A DNA stretch of 64,000 bases, from contig NZ_CP099397.1 in the NCBI RefSeq assembly GCF_021495345.1, forward strand, positions 1,240,001 to 1,304,000, written 5' to 3'. Positions 1 through 9,244 of the stretch are shown here, one piece after another. The position numbers and the translations under genes are program-made. Position 1 is the first letter of the stretch. Each line of letters starts with the position of its first letter. The notes beneath the pieces were generated by a model. That model saw only the letters and a list, made by a program, of their open reading frames with translations, ran no database searches and had not been told where the DNA came from. This DNA is from Pseudomonas hydrolytica (GTDB taxonomy: Bacteria; Pseudomonadota; Gammaproteobacteria; Pseudomonadales; Pseudomonadaceae).

Positions 1-3000
1 CCATCACCGGGCCGACCGGCGCGGGCAAGACCACTTTGCTCGATGCCATCTGCCTGGCCCTGTACCACCGCACACCGCGAATGAGCACGCTGTCGGCCAG
101 TGGCAACGAGCTGATGACCCGGCACACTGCCGACTGCCTGGCCGAGGTGGAATTCGAGGTGAAAGGACAGGGCTATCGCGCCTTCTGGAGCCAGCGCCGC
201 GCGCGGGACAAGGTCGAAGGCGCGCTGCAGGCGCCCAAGGTCGAGCTGGCGCGTATTGCCGACGGCGAAATCCTCACCGACAAGATTCGCGAGAAGGAAC
301 ATCTCACCGCCGAACTGACCGGCCTGGACTTCGAGCGTTTCACCAAATCCATGCTGCTGGCCCAGGGCGGCTTCGCGGCCTTTCTCGAGGCCAACGCCAA
401 CCAGCGCGCCGAGCTGCTGGAGGAACTGACCGGTACCGAGGTGTACGGACTGATCTCGCAGCAGGTCTACGAGCGCACCAAGGCGTCGGAACAGGCGCTG
501 AATCTGCTGAAGAGCCGCGCTCAGGGTATGGAGCTGCTGGACGAGGCGCAGCGTGCCGAATTGCAGGCCGAGCATCAGCGCCTGAACCAGGAGGAGGCGC
601 CGCTGTTGGCGCAGCAACAGGCCCTGCAAGGCCAGCGCCGCTGGCGCGAAGCCCTGCAACAGGCCGAGCAGCAATGCGAGCGCGCGCGAATGGGACTGGA
701 GCAGGCGCAGCAGGCGCGCAACGAGGCGGCCGGCGAGCTGCAGCGTCTGGCCGCCAGTGAACCGGCCGCGCGCCTGCAGCCGTTGTATCAGAGCTGGCAG
801 CAGCTGCAGCAGGATCGACAGCAGGCGCAGCAGGTGCTGGACGATCTGCAGGCGCAGCAGCGCCACAGCAGCGAGCGCGAGCACCAGCAACTCTGGCTGG
901 CCAGCCGCTACGCCCGGCAATGCCTGAGCCTGCACCAGAGCGAACAGCAGCGTCTGACCGAGCAGCGTGAAACGCTGCAAGCGCGTTTGAGTGCTACCCC
1001 GCAACGTGCCCGCCTGGGCGAGTTGCTTGGCGGCTGGCGCGCGCAGTTCGATCAGCGCGGGCAACAGCTCATGCGGCAGCAGACGCTGCGCGAGAGCATG
1101 GTGCGAGAGCGCGAGCAGCTCGCTGCCTTGGAACAGCAGCGTGATCAGCTCGCCGCGCAGCAGACGGACGCGGCGACGCGGCTGGTGCAGGCGCAAGCCC
1201 TCGAAGCCGGACAGCACAGCGAGCTGCAGGCGTTGCTCGGCGCGGACGACGAGGCCGGGCTGCGGCAGCGCTGGCAGCAGCTGCAGGTGCAGGGAAGGGC
1301 GCTGGATCGCCTGGAACAACTGGTGCAGAGCCGCGAGCAGACGGCCGAACAGATCGCCGAGCTGACCCCGCACCTGGCGCAGCTGCAAACGCAGCATGCC
1401 GCCAAGAACGATGAAATCACCGCCCTGCGCGAGCGCTACAAAGTGCTCAAGCAGCAGGTTGCCGACAAGGAAAAGCTGCTGGAGCAGGAGCAGCGCATTC
1501 AGGATCTGGAAGCCTATCGTGCCCAGCTGCAGCCGGGCGAAGCCTGCCCATTGTGCGGCTCGCACGAGCATCCGGCGGTCAGCCAGTACCAGGCGCTGGA
1601 TGTCTCCGCCACGCGCCAGGCGCTGGAGCAGTGCCGCAGCGACCTGGCGCAGCTGGAAAGCCAGGGCGGCACCCTGCGCGACGAACTGACCCGTCTGGCC
1701 ACGCAGATCGCCCAGTTGCAGCAGCAACTGGAACAGGCACAACAGCGCGTCGCCCAACAGGACGCGCAGTGGCAGCAGCAACTGGCCGAGCAGGCCCTGC
1801 AGATCGCCGATGGTGCAGCGCTGCGTCAGTTGCAGCGTGAGCATGAGCAGCATCTGGGGCAGCTGCAGCAGCGTCTCGCCCAGGTCGAAACCCGTCAGGC
1901 CGAGCTGACGCAGGCGCGCAGTGCTCGTGAGATTGCCGAACGAGCGCTGGCCGATATGCAGCAACGCCTGGCGCTGCAGGCGCGCGATGAAGAAAACCTG
2001 CAGGCGCGTCAACGCGAACAGGGCGAGCGTCTGCAAGGGCTGGAGCAGGAACTGCGGCATCACGATCAGGCGCTGCTGGCCAGTCTCGATGGCTTCGCCT
2101 CGGAGTTGCCGGCCGACGCCGACACCTGGCTAGCCAAGCAGGCCAGCGCCTGGCGCGACTGGCAGCAGGCTCAGGCGCAGGACCAGCAGTTGCAGGAGCA
2201 GCTGCGCGCAACCGAGCGTCTGCTCGCCGAAGCCGAGGCCCGGACCGAGCAATGGCAACAGCGCTGGCAGGCCGAACAGGCGCCGGCACTGATCGAGCCC
2301 GAGGCAGTGGCGCAGCCCGAGCAGGCCCTGCAAGGTGCCATCGACAGCCTGGCCAGCGCGCAGCGCGAAAGCGATGCCCTGCGTGGCCGGCAGCAGAGCC
2401 AGCAGAGCCTGCTGCAGCAATTGCAGCAGCGCCTGAGCGAAGCCGAGCAGCGCTGGCAGCAGGCGCTGGCGGTCAGCCCCTTCACTGACCTGCAGGCATT
2501 TCTCGACGCGCTGCTGGACGATGACGAACGTGAGCGTCTGACGAGTTTGCAGGCGCGTCTGCAGCAAGCCCTTACCGAGGCCACGACATTGTTGGCCGCC
2601 GCCGACGCGCAATGGCAGCAACTGAGCACGACACCGCAGACCGAGCTGACGCTGATCGAGCTGGACGAGCAGCTGCAGGCGCTGCAGCTGACCTTGCGCG
2701 AGCTGAGCCAGCGCCAGGGCGAGCTGCGCGCCCAGTTACAGGCTGACGATGCGCGGCGCAGCAGCCAGCAGGCGCTGTTCGCCGAGATCGCTGCACAGGA
2801 GAGCGAGCACGCGTTGTGGCAGCAGCTCAACGGCCTGATCGGTTCGGCCGATGGCGCCAAGTTCCGCAAGTTCGCCCAGGGCCTGACTCTCGATCATCTG
2901 ATCCACCTGGCCAATCGCCAACTGACGCGCCTGCACGGTCGCTACCAGCTGGCGCGCAAGAGCAGCGGCGAACTGGAGCTGGAGGTGTGCGACACCTGGC

Positions 3001-3335
3001 AGGCCGACGTGGCGCGCGACTGCCGCACGCTGTCCGGTGGCGAGAGCTTCCTGGTCAGCCTGGCGCTGGCCCTGGCGCTGTCGGATCTGGTCAGCCACAA
3101 GACCAGCATCGACTCGCTGTTTCTCGACGAAGGCTTCGGTACGCTCGATGGCGAAACCCTGGAGGTGGCGCTCGATGCTCTGGACAACCTCAACGCCAGC
3201 GGCAAGACCATCGGCGTGATCAGTCACGTCGAGGCGATGAAAGAACGCATTCCCGTGCAGCTGCGGGTGCACAAGGGCGTCGGCCTCGGCTACAGCCGGC
3301 TCGACGCGCGTTTTGCAGTGAAGGAAGGAGCGTAG
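1..3335 (+). CDS. sbcC: Exonuclease SbcCD subunit C (SbcC), 5'-partial
   Basis: Large ATPase subunit of the SbcCD (Mre11-Rad50-type) nuclease, which opens hairpins and processes DNA ends in the cytoplasm. The frame starts at base 3 and is already inside the Walker A loop (GPTGAGKT), so only the first few dozen residues are missing. About 1110 residues are visible. A very Q/E/A-rich coiled coil fills the middle and is split near visible residue 514 by the zinc hook CPLC. The ABC signature (LSGGESF) and Walker B (LFLDEGFG) are at the C-terminus, as in Rad50/SbcC. sbcD is expected just upstream, outside the window. The next gene starts two bases after the stop. Family assignment is secure. Confidence 0.96.
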   Translation, partial: ITGPTGAGKTTLLDAICLALYHRTPRMSTLSASGNELMTRHTADCLAEVEFEVKGQGYRAFWSQRRARDKVEGALQAPKVELARIADGEILTDKIREKEHLTAELTGLDFERFTKSMLLAQGGFAAFLEANANQRAELLEELTGTEVYGLISQQVYERTKASEQALNLLKSRAQGMELLDEAQRAELQAEHQRLNQEEAPLLAQQQALQGQRRWREALQQAEQQCERARMGLEQAQQARNEAAGELQRLAASEPAARLQPLYQSWQQLQQDRQQAQQVLDDLQAQQRHSSEREHQQLWLASRYARQCLSLHQSEQQRLTEQRETLQARLSATPQRARLGELLGGWRAQFDQRGQQLMRQQTLRESMVREREQLAALEQQRDQLAAQQTDAATRLVQAQALEAGQHSELQALLGADDEAGLRQRWQQLQVQGRALDRLEQLVQSREQTAEQIAELTPHLAQLQTQHAAKNDEITALRERYKVLKQQVADKEKLLEQEQRIQDLEAYRAQLQPGEACPLCGSHEHPAVSQYQALDVSATRQALEQCRSDLAQLESQGGTLRDELTRLATQIAQLQQQLEQAQQRVAQQDAQWQQQLAEQALQIADGAALRQLQREHEQHLGQLQQRLAQVETRQAELTQARSAREIAERALADMQQRLALQARDEENLQARQREQGERLQGLEQELRHHDQALLASLDGFASELPADADTWLAKQASAWRDWQQAQAQDQQLQEQLRATERLLAEAEARTEQWQQRWQAEQAPALIEPEAVAQPEQALQGAIDSLASAQRESDALRGRQQSQQSLLQQLQQRLSEAEQRWQQALAVSPFTDLQAFLDALLDDDERERLTSLQARLQQALTEATTLLAAADAQWQQLSTTPQTELTLIELDEQLQALQLTLRELSQRQGELRAQLQADDARRSSQQALFAEIAAQESEHALWQQLNGLIGSADGAKFRKFAQGLTLDHLIHLANRQLTRLHGRYQLARKSSGELELEVCDTWQADVARDCRTLSGGESFLVSLALALALSDLVSHKTSIDSLFLDEGFGTLDGETLEVALDALDNLNASGKTIGVISHVEAMKERIPVQLRVHKGVGLGYSRLDARFAVKEGA

Positions 3336-3337
3336 CG

Positions 3338-3880
3338 ATGCTGATGCGAGCGAAGGATTCCACCCTGCTGGTGATCGACCTGCAGGAGCGGCTGCTGCCG
3401 GCCATCGACGACGGCGCGGCGGTGGTCGAGCAGGCCGCCTGGCTGGTGCAGGTGGCGCAGCACCTGCAGGTGCCGGTGATTGCCACCGAGCAATATCCCA
3501 AGGGCCTCGGCGCGACCGAGGCCGGTCTGCGTGCGCTGCTGCCGCGCGCGGGGCTGCGCGAGAAGATTCATTTTTCGGCCACCGCCGGCGCCGGGCTGTT
3601 CGATCTGCCGGGCGGCGAGCGCCGGCAGTTCATCGTCTGCGGCACGGAAACCCATGTCTGCGTGCTGCAGACGGTGCTCGGTCTGCTGGCGGCCGGGCGC
3701 GAGGTGTTCGTGGTGGACGAGGCCGTCGGCTCGCGTCGGCCACGCGACAAGGCCCTGGGCCTGGCGCGGATGGAACGCGCCGGGGCGGTGATCGTGTCGC
3801 GCGAGATGGTCGCCTTCGAATGGCTCGAACAGGCTGGCAACGACCTGTTCCGCCAGATCAGCCGCGAATTCATTCGCTGA
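3338..3880 (+). CDS. Isochorismatase-family cysteine hydrolase
   Basis: Cytoplasmic hydrolase of the isochorismatase/nicotinamidase-like fold, 180 aa, the usual length for the small stand-alone members. The Asp-Lys-Cys triad can be read: Asp in VIDLQ near the N-terminus, Lys in REKIHFSA, and the nucleophile Cys in GTETHVCVLQT preceded by the family's cis-peptide region. I chose the ATG at 3338 because it follows the sbcC stop by two bases and a GGAGCG Shine-Dalgarno lies inside the sbcC end. This implies co-transcription or translational coupling with sbcC. The substrate cannot be told from sequence. Confidence 0.9.
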   Translation: MLMRAKDSTLLVIDLQERLLPAIDDGAAVVEQAAWLVQVAQHLQVPVIATEQYPKGLGATEAGLRALLPRAGLREKIHFSATAGAGLFDLPGGERRQFIVCGTETHVCVLQTVLGLLAAGREVFVVDEAVGSRRPRDKALGLARMERAGAVIVSREMVAFEWLEQAGNDLFRQISREFIR

Positions 3881-4057
3881 AGTCCCTGTTGCCGCGCGGC
3901 CCGAGACGGACGGCGCAGCAGGGGCGATGGCTAGTGGCTATCGCATCGGCGGAACCGGCCTATGCTTGATGGCAGCATAGGTATAACCCGTCAATTACTG
4001 CCGACAGCTTGCGGCCAGGCCGCACTGGCTCTGGCTCTGGCTCATGGAGCGTCGTCG

Positions 4058-4831
4058 TTGCGCCAAGTTCTGTGTTGCTGTCTGCTCTGGCTGGTGGCCT
4101 GTGCCAGTCACGGGGCGGAGCCGGGCCTGACCCTGTGCCACGAGGATCAGGACTCCTTTCCCTGGGTGATGACCGACGGTACCGGGCTGAACTTCGAGCT
4201 GCTGGGGCTGGTGGAGCGCGCCCTGGCGCTGCACTTCGTCTACGTCGCGGTGCCCTGGAAGCGTTGCCTGGCCGGGCTGGAGCATGGCCTGTACGACGGT
4301 GCCTTCGCCGCCAGCTTCAAGCAGGAACGCCTGAGTATGGGGCATTACCCGAGCGACGGCGCCGGACAGGTGGACGAGTTTAGGCGACTGCACACCTCCC
4401 GCTATGCGCTGTACCGCCGTATCGGCAGCGCGGCGGCTTGGGACGGTCAGCGTTTCAGCCATTTCACCCGGCGTGTCGGCTCGCTGAGCGGATTTTCCAT
4501 CCGTGATCTGTTGCTGGCCCACGGTCTGGAAGTGGACGAGTCCAGTCGCGATCCGCTGGCCTTGCTGCGCATGCTGATTCACGGGCGCGTGGATGCTGTG
4601 GCGTTGCAGACCCAGCGTGGCGACTTTCTGCTCAAGGCCCATCCGCAGCTGGCGCAGCGGCTGGAGAAGTTGCCCCAGCCCCTGGAGGAGAAGGCCTATT
4701 ACCTGATGCTTTCCAAGGACCTGCTGGCGCGCGAAGCGAACCTTGCCGAAGCGATCTGGGATGAGGTGCGGCGCCAGCGCGAGTCGTCCGAGTATCAGGC
4801 GCGGGTGGCGGCCTACCTGGCGCGTCCCTGA
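4058..4831 (+). CDS. Periplasmic solute-binding protein, family 3-like
   Basis: About 257 aa, resembling the SBP_bac_3 (amino-acid-type) fold used by small Pseudomonas periplasmic proteins that occur without ABC partners. I chose the TTG at 4058: a GGAG lies about seven bases upstream, and this start places a short hydrophobic signal (VLCCCLLWLVAC) at the N-terminus. LVAC fits a lipobox, although SHGA could be a type I cleavage site instead. A longer reading from ATG 3962 would put some 30 unlikely residues before the signal. No transporter membrane or ATPase genes are adjacent, so uptake is not implied; a sensing or orphan role is possible. Ligand unknown. Confidence 0.75.
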   Translation: MRQVLCCCLLWLVACASHGAEPGLTLCHEDQDSFPWVMTDGTGLNFELLGLVERALALHFVYVAVPWKRCLAGLEHGLYDGAFAASFKQERLSMGHYPSDGAGQVDEFRRLHTSRYALYRRIGSAAAWDGQRFSHFTRRVGSLSGFSIRDLLLAHGLEVDESSRDPLALLRMLIHGRVDAVALQTQRGDFLLKAHPQLAQRLEKLPQPLEEKAYYLMLSKDLLAREANLAEAIWDEVRRQRESSEYQARVAAYLARP

Positions 4832-4925
4832 GCGGGGCGGGAAAACCGCGGCGGACTATTCCCGTGTGGCGTCATGCTCGCTAGAGTCCGCATCCTCAAA
4901 TCGCGTCTGTTCTGGCGGGCATAGC

Positions 4926-6170
4926 ATGACCTTCGCTTCCTGGCTGACCATCGGCCTGTTCGTTATCACCTATGCGGGCATGGCGGCCGGCGGTATTCGC
5001 GGCCTGCGCATCGACCGCAGCTGGATCGCCTGCAGCGCGGCGGTACTGCTGCTGGTCAGCGGCGCGCTGAGCATGCAGGACGCCGCCCATCACCTCGATC
5101 CCGGTGCGCTGTTGCTGCTGCTGGCGCTGATGCTGATTTCCGCCCAGTTCGATTTCTCCGGCGTCTATGCCTGGCTCAACGAATACCTGACCCATCATGC
5201 CGAGCGCCCGGCCGTGCTGCTGGCCGGCGTGGTGCTGCTGGGCGGCCTGCTGTCGGCCATTCTGGTCAACGATATCGTCGCCTTCGCCCTGACCCCGCTG
5301 CTGTGCCGCAGCCTGCAGCTACGCGGCCTTGATGCCCGACCGTTTCTGCTGGCGCTGGCGTTGTCCTGCAATGCCGGCTCGGCGGCCAGCCTGATCGGCA
5401 ATCCGCAGAACATTCTGATCGGCCAGGCCGGCGGGCTGGATTTCTGGGGTTATGTCGCCGTGGCCGGGATGCCTGCGCTGGCGGCGATGGCCATCGTCTA
5501 TGCGGTGATCTGGCTGCAGTGGCGACATCGCTGGGGCGAGCCCAGGCCACTGCCAGCGGATGACATGCCGGTGGAGCGCATCTACGGCGCGCACAGCTAT
5601 CTGAAACCGCTGCTGGCCAGCCTGGCGCTGCTGGCGCTGTTCGCCACGGCGTTGCCGCGCGAGTTGTCGGCGCTGCTGATCGCGGTGCTGGTGATGGTGT
5701 CGCGGCGGGTGGACAGCCGCGACTACGTGAACAAGGTGGACTGGAACCTGCTGCTGCTGTTCGTCGGGCTGTTTCTGGTCAGCGGCGCCGCGCTGCAGTT
5801 GCCGCAGCTGGCGCAGGGCGCGGCGTGGCTGGCCGAGCATGGGCTGTTGCCGCAGGGCGTGATTTCGCTGGCGACCTCGTCGCTGCTGGCGAGCAACCTG
5901 ATCGGCAACGTGCCCTTCGTGGTGCTGCTGCTGGGGCTGATGCCGGAGCTGTCGCACGCCGTGCTGATCGGTCTGGCGGTGATGTCGACGCTGGCCGGCA
6001 ACCTGCTGCTGATCGGTAGCGTGGTCAACCTGATCGTCGCCGAAGGGGCGAAGCGTCAGGGCGTGCGCATCGGCTTCGTCGACTATGCCCGCAGCGGCGT
6101 GCCGGTGACGCTGCTGAGCATGACGCTGGCCGGACTCTGGCTGGGCCTGGGCGGCTGGCTGCCCTGGTAG
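4926..6170 (+). CDS. SLC13/ArsB-type (ion transporter superfamily) inner-membrane permease
   Basis: A 414-aa polytopic membrane protein with about ten to twelve hydrophobic segments. The two halves carry the superfamily's signature re-entrant loops: SAASLIGNPQNILIG in the first and NLLLIGSVVNLIVAE in the second. These, with LVNDIVAFALTPLL, match the ArsB/NhaD/CitT superfamily, and the length is near E. coli YbiR. Substrates in this group include organic acids, sulfate, arsenite and Na+/H+, and nothing here separates them. The ATG at 4926 begins directly with a membrane segment. It stands alone between the solute-binding gene and a REP element. Confidence 0.85.
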   Translation: MTFASWLTIGLFVITYAGMAAGGIRGLRIDRSWIACSAAVLLLVSGALSMQDAAHHLDPGALLLLLALMLISAQFDFSGVYAWLNEYLTHHAERPAVLLAGVVLLGGLLSAILVNDIVAFALTPLLCRSLQLRGLDARPFLLALALSCNAGSAASLIGNPQNILIGQAGGLDFWGYVAVAGMPALAAMAIVYAVIWLQWRHRWGEPRPLPADDMPVERIYGAHSYLKPLLASLALLALFATALPRELSALLIAVLVMVSRRVDSRDYVNKVDWNLLLLFVGLFLVSGAALQLPQLAQGAAWLAEHGLLPQGVISLATSSLLASNLIGNVPFVVLLLGLMPELSHAVLIGLAVMSTLAGNLLLIGSVVNLIVAEGAKRQGVRIGFVDYARSGVPVTLLSMTLAGLWLGLGGWLPW

Positions 6171-6186
6171 CTCGATCGGGGCGCGC

Positions 6187-6233
6187 GGCGCACCCTACGG
6201 CCCGGCGCGCTGGACCAACATGTAGGGTGCGCC
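6187..6233. repeat. REP-like inverted repeat
   Basis: A perfect 12-bp inverted repeat, 6187-6198 (GGCGCACCCTAC) with 6222-6233, lies in the convergent gap between the permease and rlmF. The GTAGGGTGCGC core recurs near 11070, 26230 and 39622, so this is one copy of a dispersed extragenic palindrome. It may act as a bidirectional terminator. Confidence 0.75.
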
Positions 6234-6264
6234 CTGCGCACCAATGGTTCTCCGGCCGGTTGGT

Positions 6265-7266
6265 CTAGCGCCAACGGTTTTGCCGCCAGGCACCCCGCGC
6301 TTCGCCATCCTTGAACGTCCAGGCCACCAGGCGGCTCTGCTTCTGCCCCTGGGACATGCCGAGGATGCGTACCTCCGCCGCGCCGGCCTTGGCCAGCCAG
6401 CCCTGCAGCAGCTCGACGTTGCTGCCCTTGGACACCAGGCTGCTGAACCACAAGACCTGCCCTGCCACCTGCGCGCTCTCGCTGGCCATGCGCTTGAGAA
6501 AGGCGGCCTCGCCACCCGGGCACCACAGCTCGGCCGCCTGGCCACCGAAGTTGAGCACCGGCAGCTTGCGCCTGGGGTCGAGCTTGCCGAGGTTGCGCCA
6601 CTTGCGCGTGCTGCCACGGGTGGCTTCGTCGGCGCTGGCATGGAAGGGCGGGTTGCACAGGGTGAGGTCGACGCGTTCGTCCGCCTGCAACAGGCCGAGG
6701 AAGATATGCTCGGCATTCGCCTGCTGGCGCAGCTCGATACCGCCGGCCAGCAGCGGATTGGCCGCGACGATGGCGCGCGCCGAGGCCAGCGCTGCCGGGG
6801 CGATATCGGCGCCGATGAAGTGCCAGCCGTATTCGCAATGGCCGATCAGCGGGTAGATGCAGTTGGCACCGACGCCGATGTCCAGCGCGCGGATGCCGGC
6901 GCCGCGGGGTATCTGCCCGTCGTTGTCAGTGGCCAGCAGGTCGGCGAGGTTGTGCAGGTAATCGGCGCGGCCGGGAATCGGTGGGCACAGATAGCCCTCT
7001 GGAATGTCCCAATGCCGGATGCCGTAGTACTGCGCCAGCAGCGCGCGATTGAACACCTTGACCGCCGCCGGGTTGGCGAAGTCGATGCTCGGCTTGCCAT
7101 AGGGATTGGTGATGACGAAATCGCCCAGTTCCGGGCTGACCTTGATCAGCGCAGGAAAGTCGTAGCGGCCCTGGTGACGGTTGCGTGGATGCAGCTCGCC
7201 CTTTGCCGGTGCGGTCTTCACGGCGGCGGGAGCGGGTTTGCGCGGGCGTTTCGGCGGCTGGGGCAT
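6265..7266 (-). CDS. rlmF: 23S rRNA (adenine(1618)-N(6))-methyltransferase
   Basis: RlmF uses S-adenosylmethionine to methylate N6 of A1618 in 23S rRNA. The 333-aa protein has a basic Pro/Lys/Arg-rich N-terminus, then the SAM-binding motif [14 protein letters not shown] (about residues 125-138) and the N6-methylase catalytic NPPF motif in [11 protein letters not shown]. The ATG at 7266 keeps the basic N-terminus normal for the family. It is transcribed alone and is convergent with the SLC13-type gene. Confidence 0.95.
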   Translation of the reverse strand: MPQPPKRPRKPAPAAVKTAPAKGELHPRNRHQGRYDFPALIKVSPELGDFVITNPYGKPSIDFANPAAVKVFNRALLAQYYGIRHWDIPEGYLCPPIPGRADYLHNLADLLATDNDGQIPRGAGIRALDIGVGANCIYPLIGHCEYGWHFIGADIAPAALASARAIVAANPLLAGGIELRQQANAEHIFLGLLQADERVDLTLCNPPFHASADEATRGSTRKWRNLGKLDPRRKLPVLNFGGQAAELWCPGGEAAFLKRMASESAQVAGQVLWFSSLVSKGSNVELLQGWLAKAGAAEVRILGMSQGQKQSRLVAWTFKDGEARGAWRQNRWR

Positions 7267-7448
7267 GAACGGGCATCGGCGAGTCGGGCGCGGGATTTTC
7301 CCATGCTTTGTTCGGCTTTGCAGGCGTATCGATGAATTGAAGAGCGCGTCCTTGCTTAGATGCCCCCATTCTGAGGCTGGACCATGCTGTTCGGCGGCAG
7401 CTTAGGGCAACTTCGACTGCCTCTAAACACGCCCAGCCTCGAGGTGCT

Positions 7449-8222
7449 TTACGCCGCCTCTGCTTGCTCCTGCGGCGCGTGCAGCTGCAGGGCGCTGGCG
7501 ATGATCGCCTGGCTGTGTCGGGCCAGTTCGTTGCGGCTGCGCGATTCGCTGGGGATCGGCGAGAGCAGGCGTATCTCCACCTCGCCGGCCGGGCTGGAGA
7601 GCAGGCGCAGCAGGTGCGAGAGCATGTCGTCGTCGCCGACGAAGGGCGCCACCGGGCAGGGCTGGCCACCGCGCAGGTAACGAATGGCCACCGGCTGCAC
7701 GGCCACGCCGCTGTCGATGGCGCTCGCCAGCAGGCGGCCGTGGAAGGTGCGCAGGGTCAGGCCGTCGGTAGTGGTGCCTTCCGGGAAGATCAGCAGGTGG
7801 CGGCCGAGTTGCAGATGGCGGGTCAGTTGCTGGCCGACCAGGTTGCTGTCGCCCGCGCCGCGGCGGATGAACAGGGTCCCGGCCTTGTGCGCCAGCCAGC
7901 CGGCCAGCGGCCAGGCGCGTACCTCGGCCTTGGACAGAAAGGAGATCGGCTGTAGCGCACCGAGCAGCGGGATGTCGGTCCAGGACACGTGGTTGGCGAC
8001 CCAGAGCATCGGCTGTTCGGGCAACTCGCCTTCGACCCGCACGCGAAAGGGCAGGGCGCCGCCGAGACGCGCGAGGAACCAGCGCGTCAGGCGCTGACGC
8101 AGGGACATCAGGTCATGCCGGGCCACTCGTTCGCAGAGGCTGACGATGGCGGCCAGCAGTGCGCCGAAGGCGATCACCAGGGCCAGATGAAAGAGGCGCA
8201 GGGATAGACGCAGTTTGGCCAT
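7449..8222 (-). CDS. olsA: Lyso-ornithine lipid O-acyltransferase (1-acylglycerol-3-phosphate acyltransferase family)
   Basis: A 257-aa membrane-associated acyltransferase of the PlsC family. Catalytic motif NHVSWTD (NHxxxxD) and the later FPEGTTTDG motif are present after an N-terminal membrane anchor. I chose ATG 8222 because GCGGAGG lies about seven bases upstream; the upstream ATG at 8261 has no Shine-Dalgarno. It lies downstream of olsB on the same strand, the usual pairing for the second, ester-forming step of ornithine-lipid synthesis. These phosphorus-free membrane lipids rise under phosphate limitation in other bacteria. A generic PlsC function cannot be excluded from sequence alone. 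Confidence 0.88.
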   Translation of the reverse strand: MAKLRLSLRLFHLALVIAFGALLAAIVSLCERVARHDLMSLRQRLTRWFLARLGGALPFRVRVEGELPEQPMLWVANHVSWTDIPLLGALQPISFLSKAEVRAWPLAGWLAHKAGTLFIRRGAGDSNLVGQQLTRHLQLGRHLLIFPEGTTTDGLTLRTFHGRLLASAIDSGVAVQPVAIRYLRGGQPCPVAPFVGDDDMLSHLLRLLSSPAGEVEIRLLSPIPSESRSRNELARHSQAIIASALQLHAPQEQAEAA

Positions 8223-8311
8223 CGAGGCCTCCGCTTGTGGACGAGTGCCGGCATTATCCATGGATAGCGGCGTTTGGCGATGCCTGGCCGTCGTGCGTTG
8301 TACAGAAGCGA

Positions 8312-8352
8312 CTCTGCTCGCCAATGGCGAGCGGTCTCGTTCGCGAGCAGAG
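8312..8352. repeat. REP-like inverted repeat between olsB and olsA
   Basis: A 10-bp inverted repeat (CTCTGCTCGC at 8312-8321, complement at 8343-8352) is followed by GAGCGCGCTCCTAC, a sequence style common in Pseudomonas REP elements. It sits in the 143-bp gap between the two lipid genes and could attenuate olsA transcription. Confidence 0.55.
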
Positions 8353-8365
8353 CGCGCTCCTACCT

Positions 8366-9097
8366 TCAGACCGCGGCCTTGAAGTGCCGGGCATAGCGCG
8401 GGCACAGCTCGTCGCGCTTGAGCAGGATGAACACGTCGGCCACCTGGAAGTCCTTGTCCCAGCAGGGTTCGCCGCAGATCTTCGCGCCCAGGCGCATGTA
8501 GGCCTTGAGCAGCGGCGGCATTTCGGCGATGACGTTGCCCGGTACGTCCAGCGGCGGCAGCGGGTGCCTGGGCTCGGCGCGCAGGTGCTCGGTGCACAGG
8601 TAGCGTTCGCGCAGGCGCTGCATGATGGCTTGGGCCTGGATGCCGCCGTCCCGCATGGAAATGCTGGCGCAGCCCATCAGGTAGCGGTAGCCGCCCTCGT
8701 TGAGGACCTCGGCCAGTTCGCCCCAGAGCACGGCGATGGTGGCGCCGTTGCGGTAGGCGGCATCGACGCAGGTGCGGCCGATCTCCAGCACCGGGCCTTC
8801 GAGTTTGGCCAGGCCGTGCAGGGCGAATTCCTCTTCGCTGTAGTAGCGACCGAGACCGGCGGCAGCCTGGTGGTCGAGCAGGCGGGTGGTGGCTACCAGC
8901 TCGCCGCTGTTCATGTCGCGGACGCCGATATGGCGGCAGTGAATGTCGTAGTCGTCCATGTCCAGACCCAGTTCGGCGCCATTGAGCTTGGCGTCGAATT
9001 CCGCGCTGAATACGCGGTAGCGCAAGGCCTGGGCTTCACGCAGGGCGGCGGGGCCTTGCAGGCGTTCGGCCTGCAGACGGCGAGCGGGTTGAGTCAT
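8366..9097 (-). CDS. olsB: L-ornithine N(alpha)-acyltransferase
   Basis: OlsB transfers a 3-hydroxyacyl group from acyl carrier protein to the alpha-amino group of ornithine, giving lyso-ornithine lipid. The 243-aa GNAT-like protein shows the family's RYRVF start region, the [12 protein letters not shown] segment, [18 protein letters not shown] and the acyl-acceptor region [10 protein letters not shown]. Length and motifs match Pseudomonas OlsB closely. The ATG at 9097 is the only sensible start. olsA follows on the same strand, so both steps of ornithine-lipid synthesis are encoded here. Confidence 0.93.
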   Translation of the reverse strand: MTQPARRLQAERLQGPAALREAQALRYRVFSAEFDAKLNGAELGLDMDDYDIHCRHIGVRDMNSGELVATTRLLDHQAAAGLGRYYSEEEFALHGLAKLEGPVLEIGRTCVDAAYRNGATIAVLWGELAEVLNEGGYRYLMGCASISMRDGGIQAQAIMQRLRERYLCTEHLRAEPRHPLPPLDVPGNVIAEMPPLLKAYMRLGAKICGEPCWDKDFQVADVFILLKRDELCPRYARHFKAAV

Positions 9098-9244
9098 GCC
9101 AGATCCTCCGTGTGCCGGCTGAATGCTTGCAGCCGGTCGATCTTGTTGGGCAAGCTCAGGCTAGGTTCGCGCGGTGTCACCACCGTGACGTTTTTTTGAT
9201 GCTTATGTGACGGCGCCTGCGCCGCTGCCGCGAGGAGGTCTGCG

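Noticed and set aside
1579..2289. Long antisense open frames inside sbcC and other high-GC genes
   Set aside because: They are by-products of high GC and strong codon bias, with Arg/Ala/Pro-rich translations and no family features.
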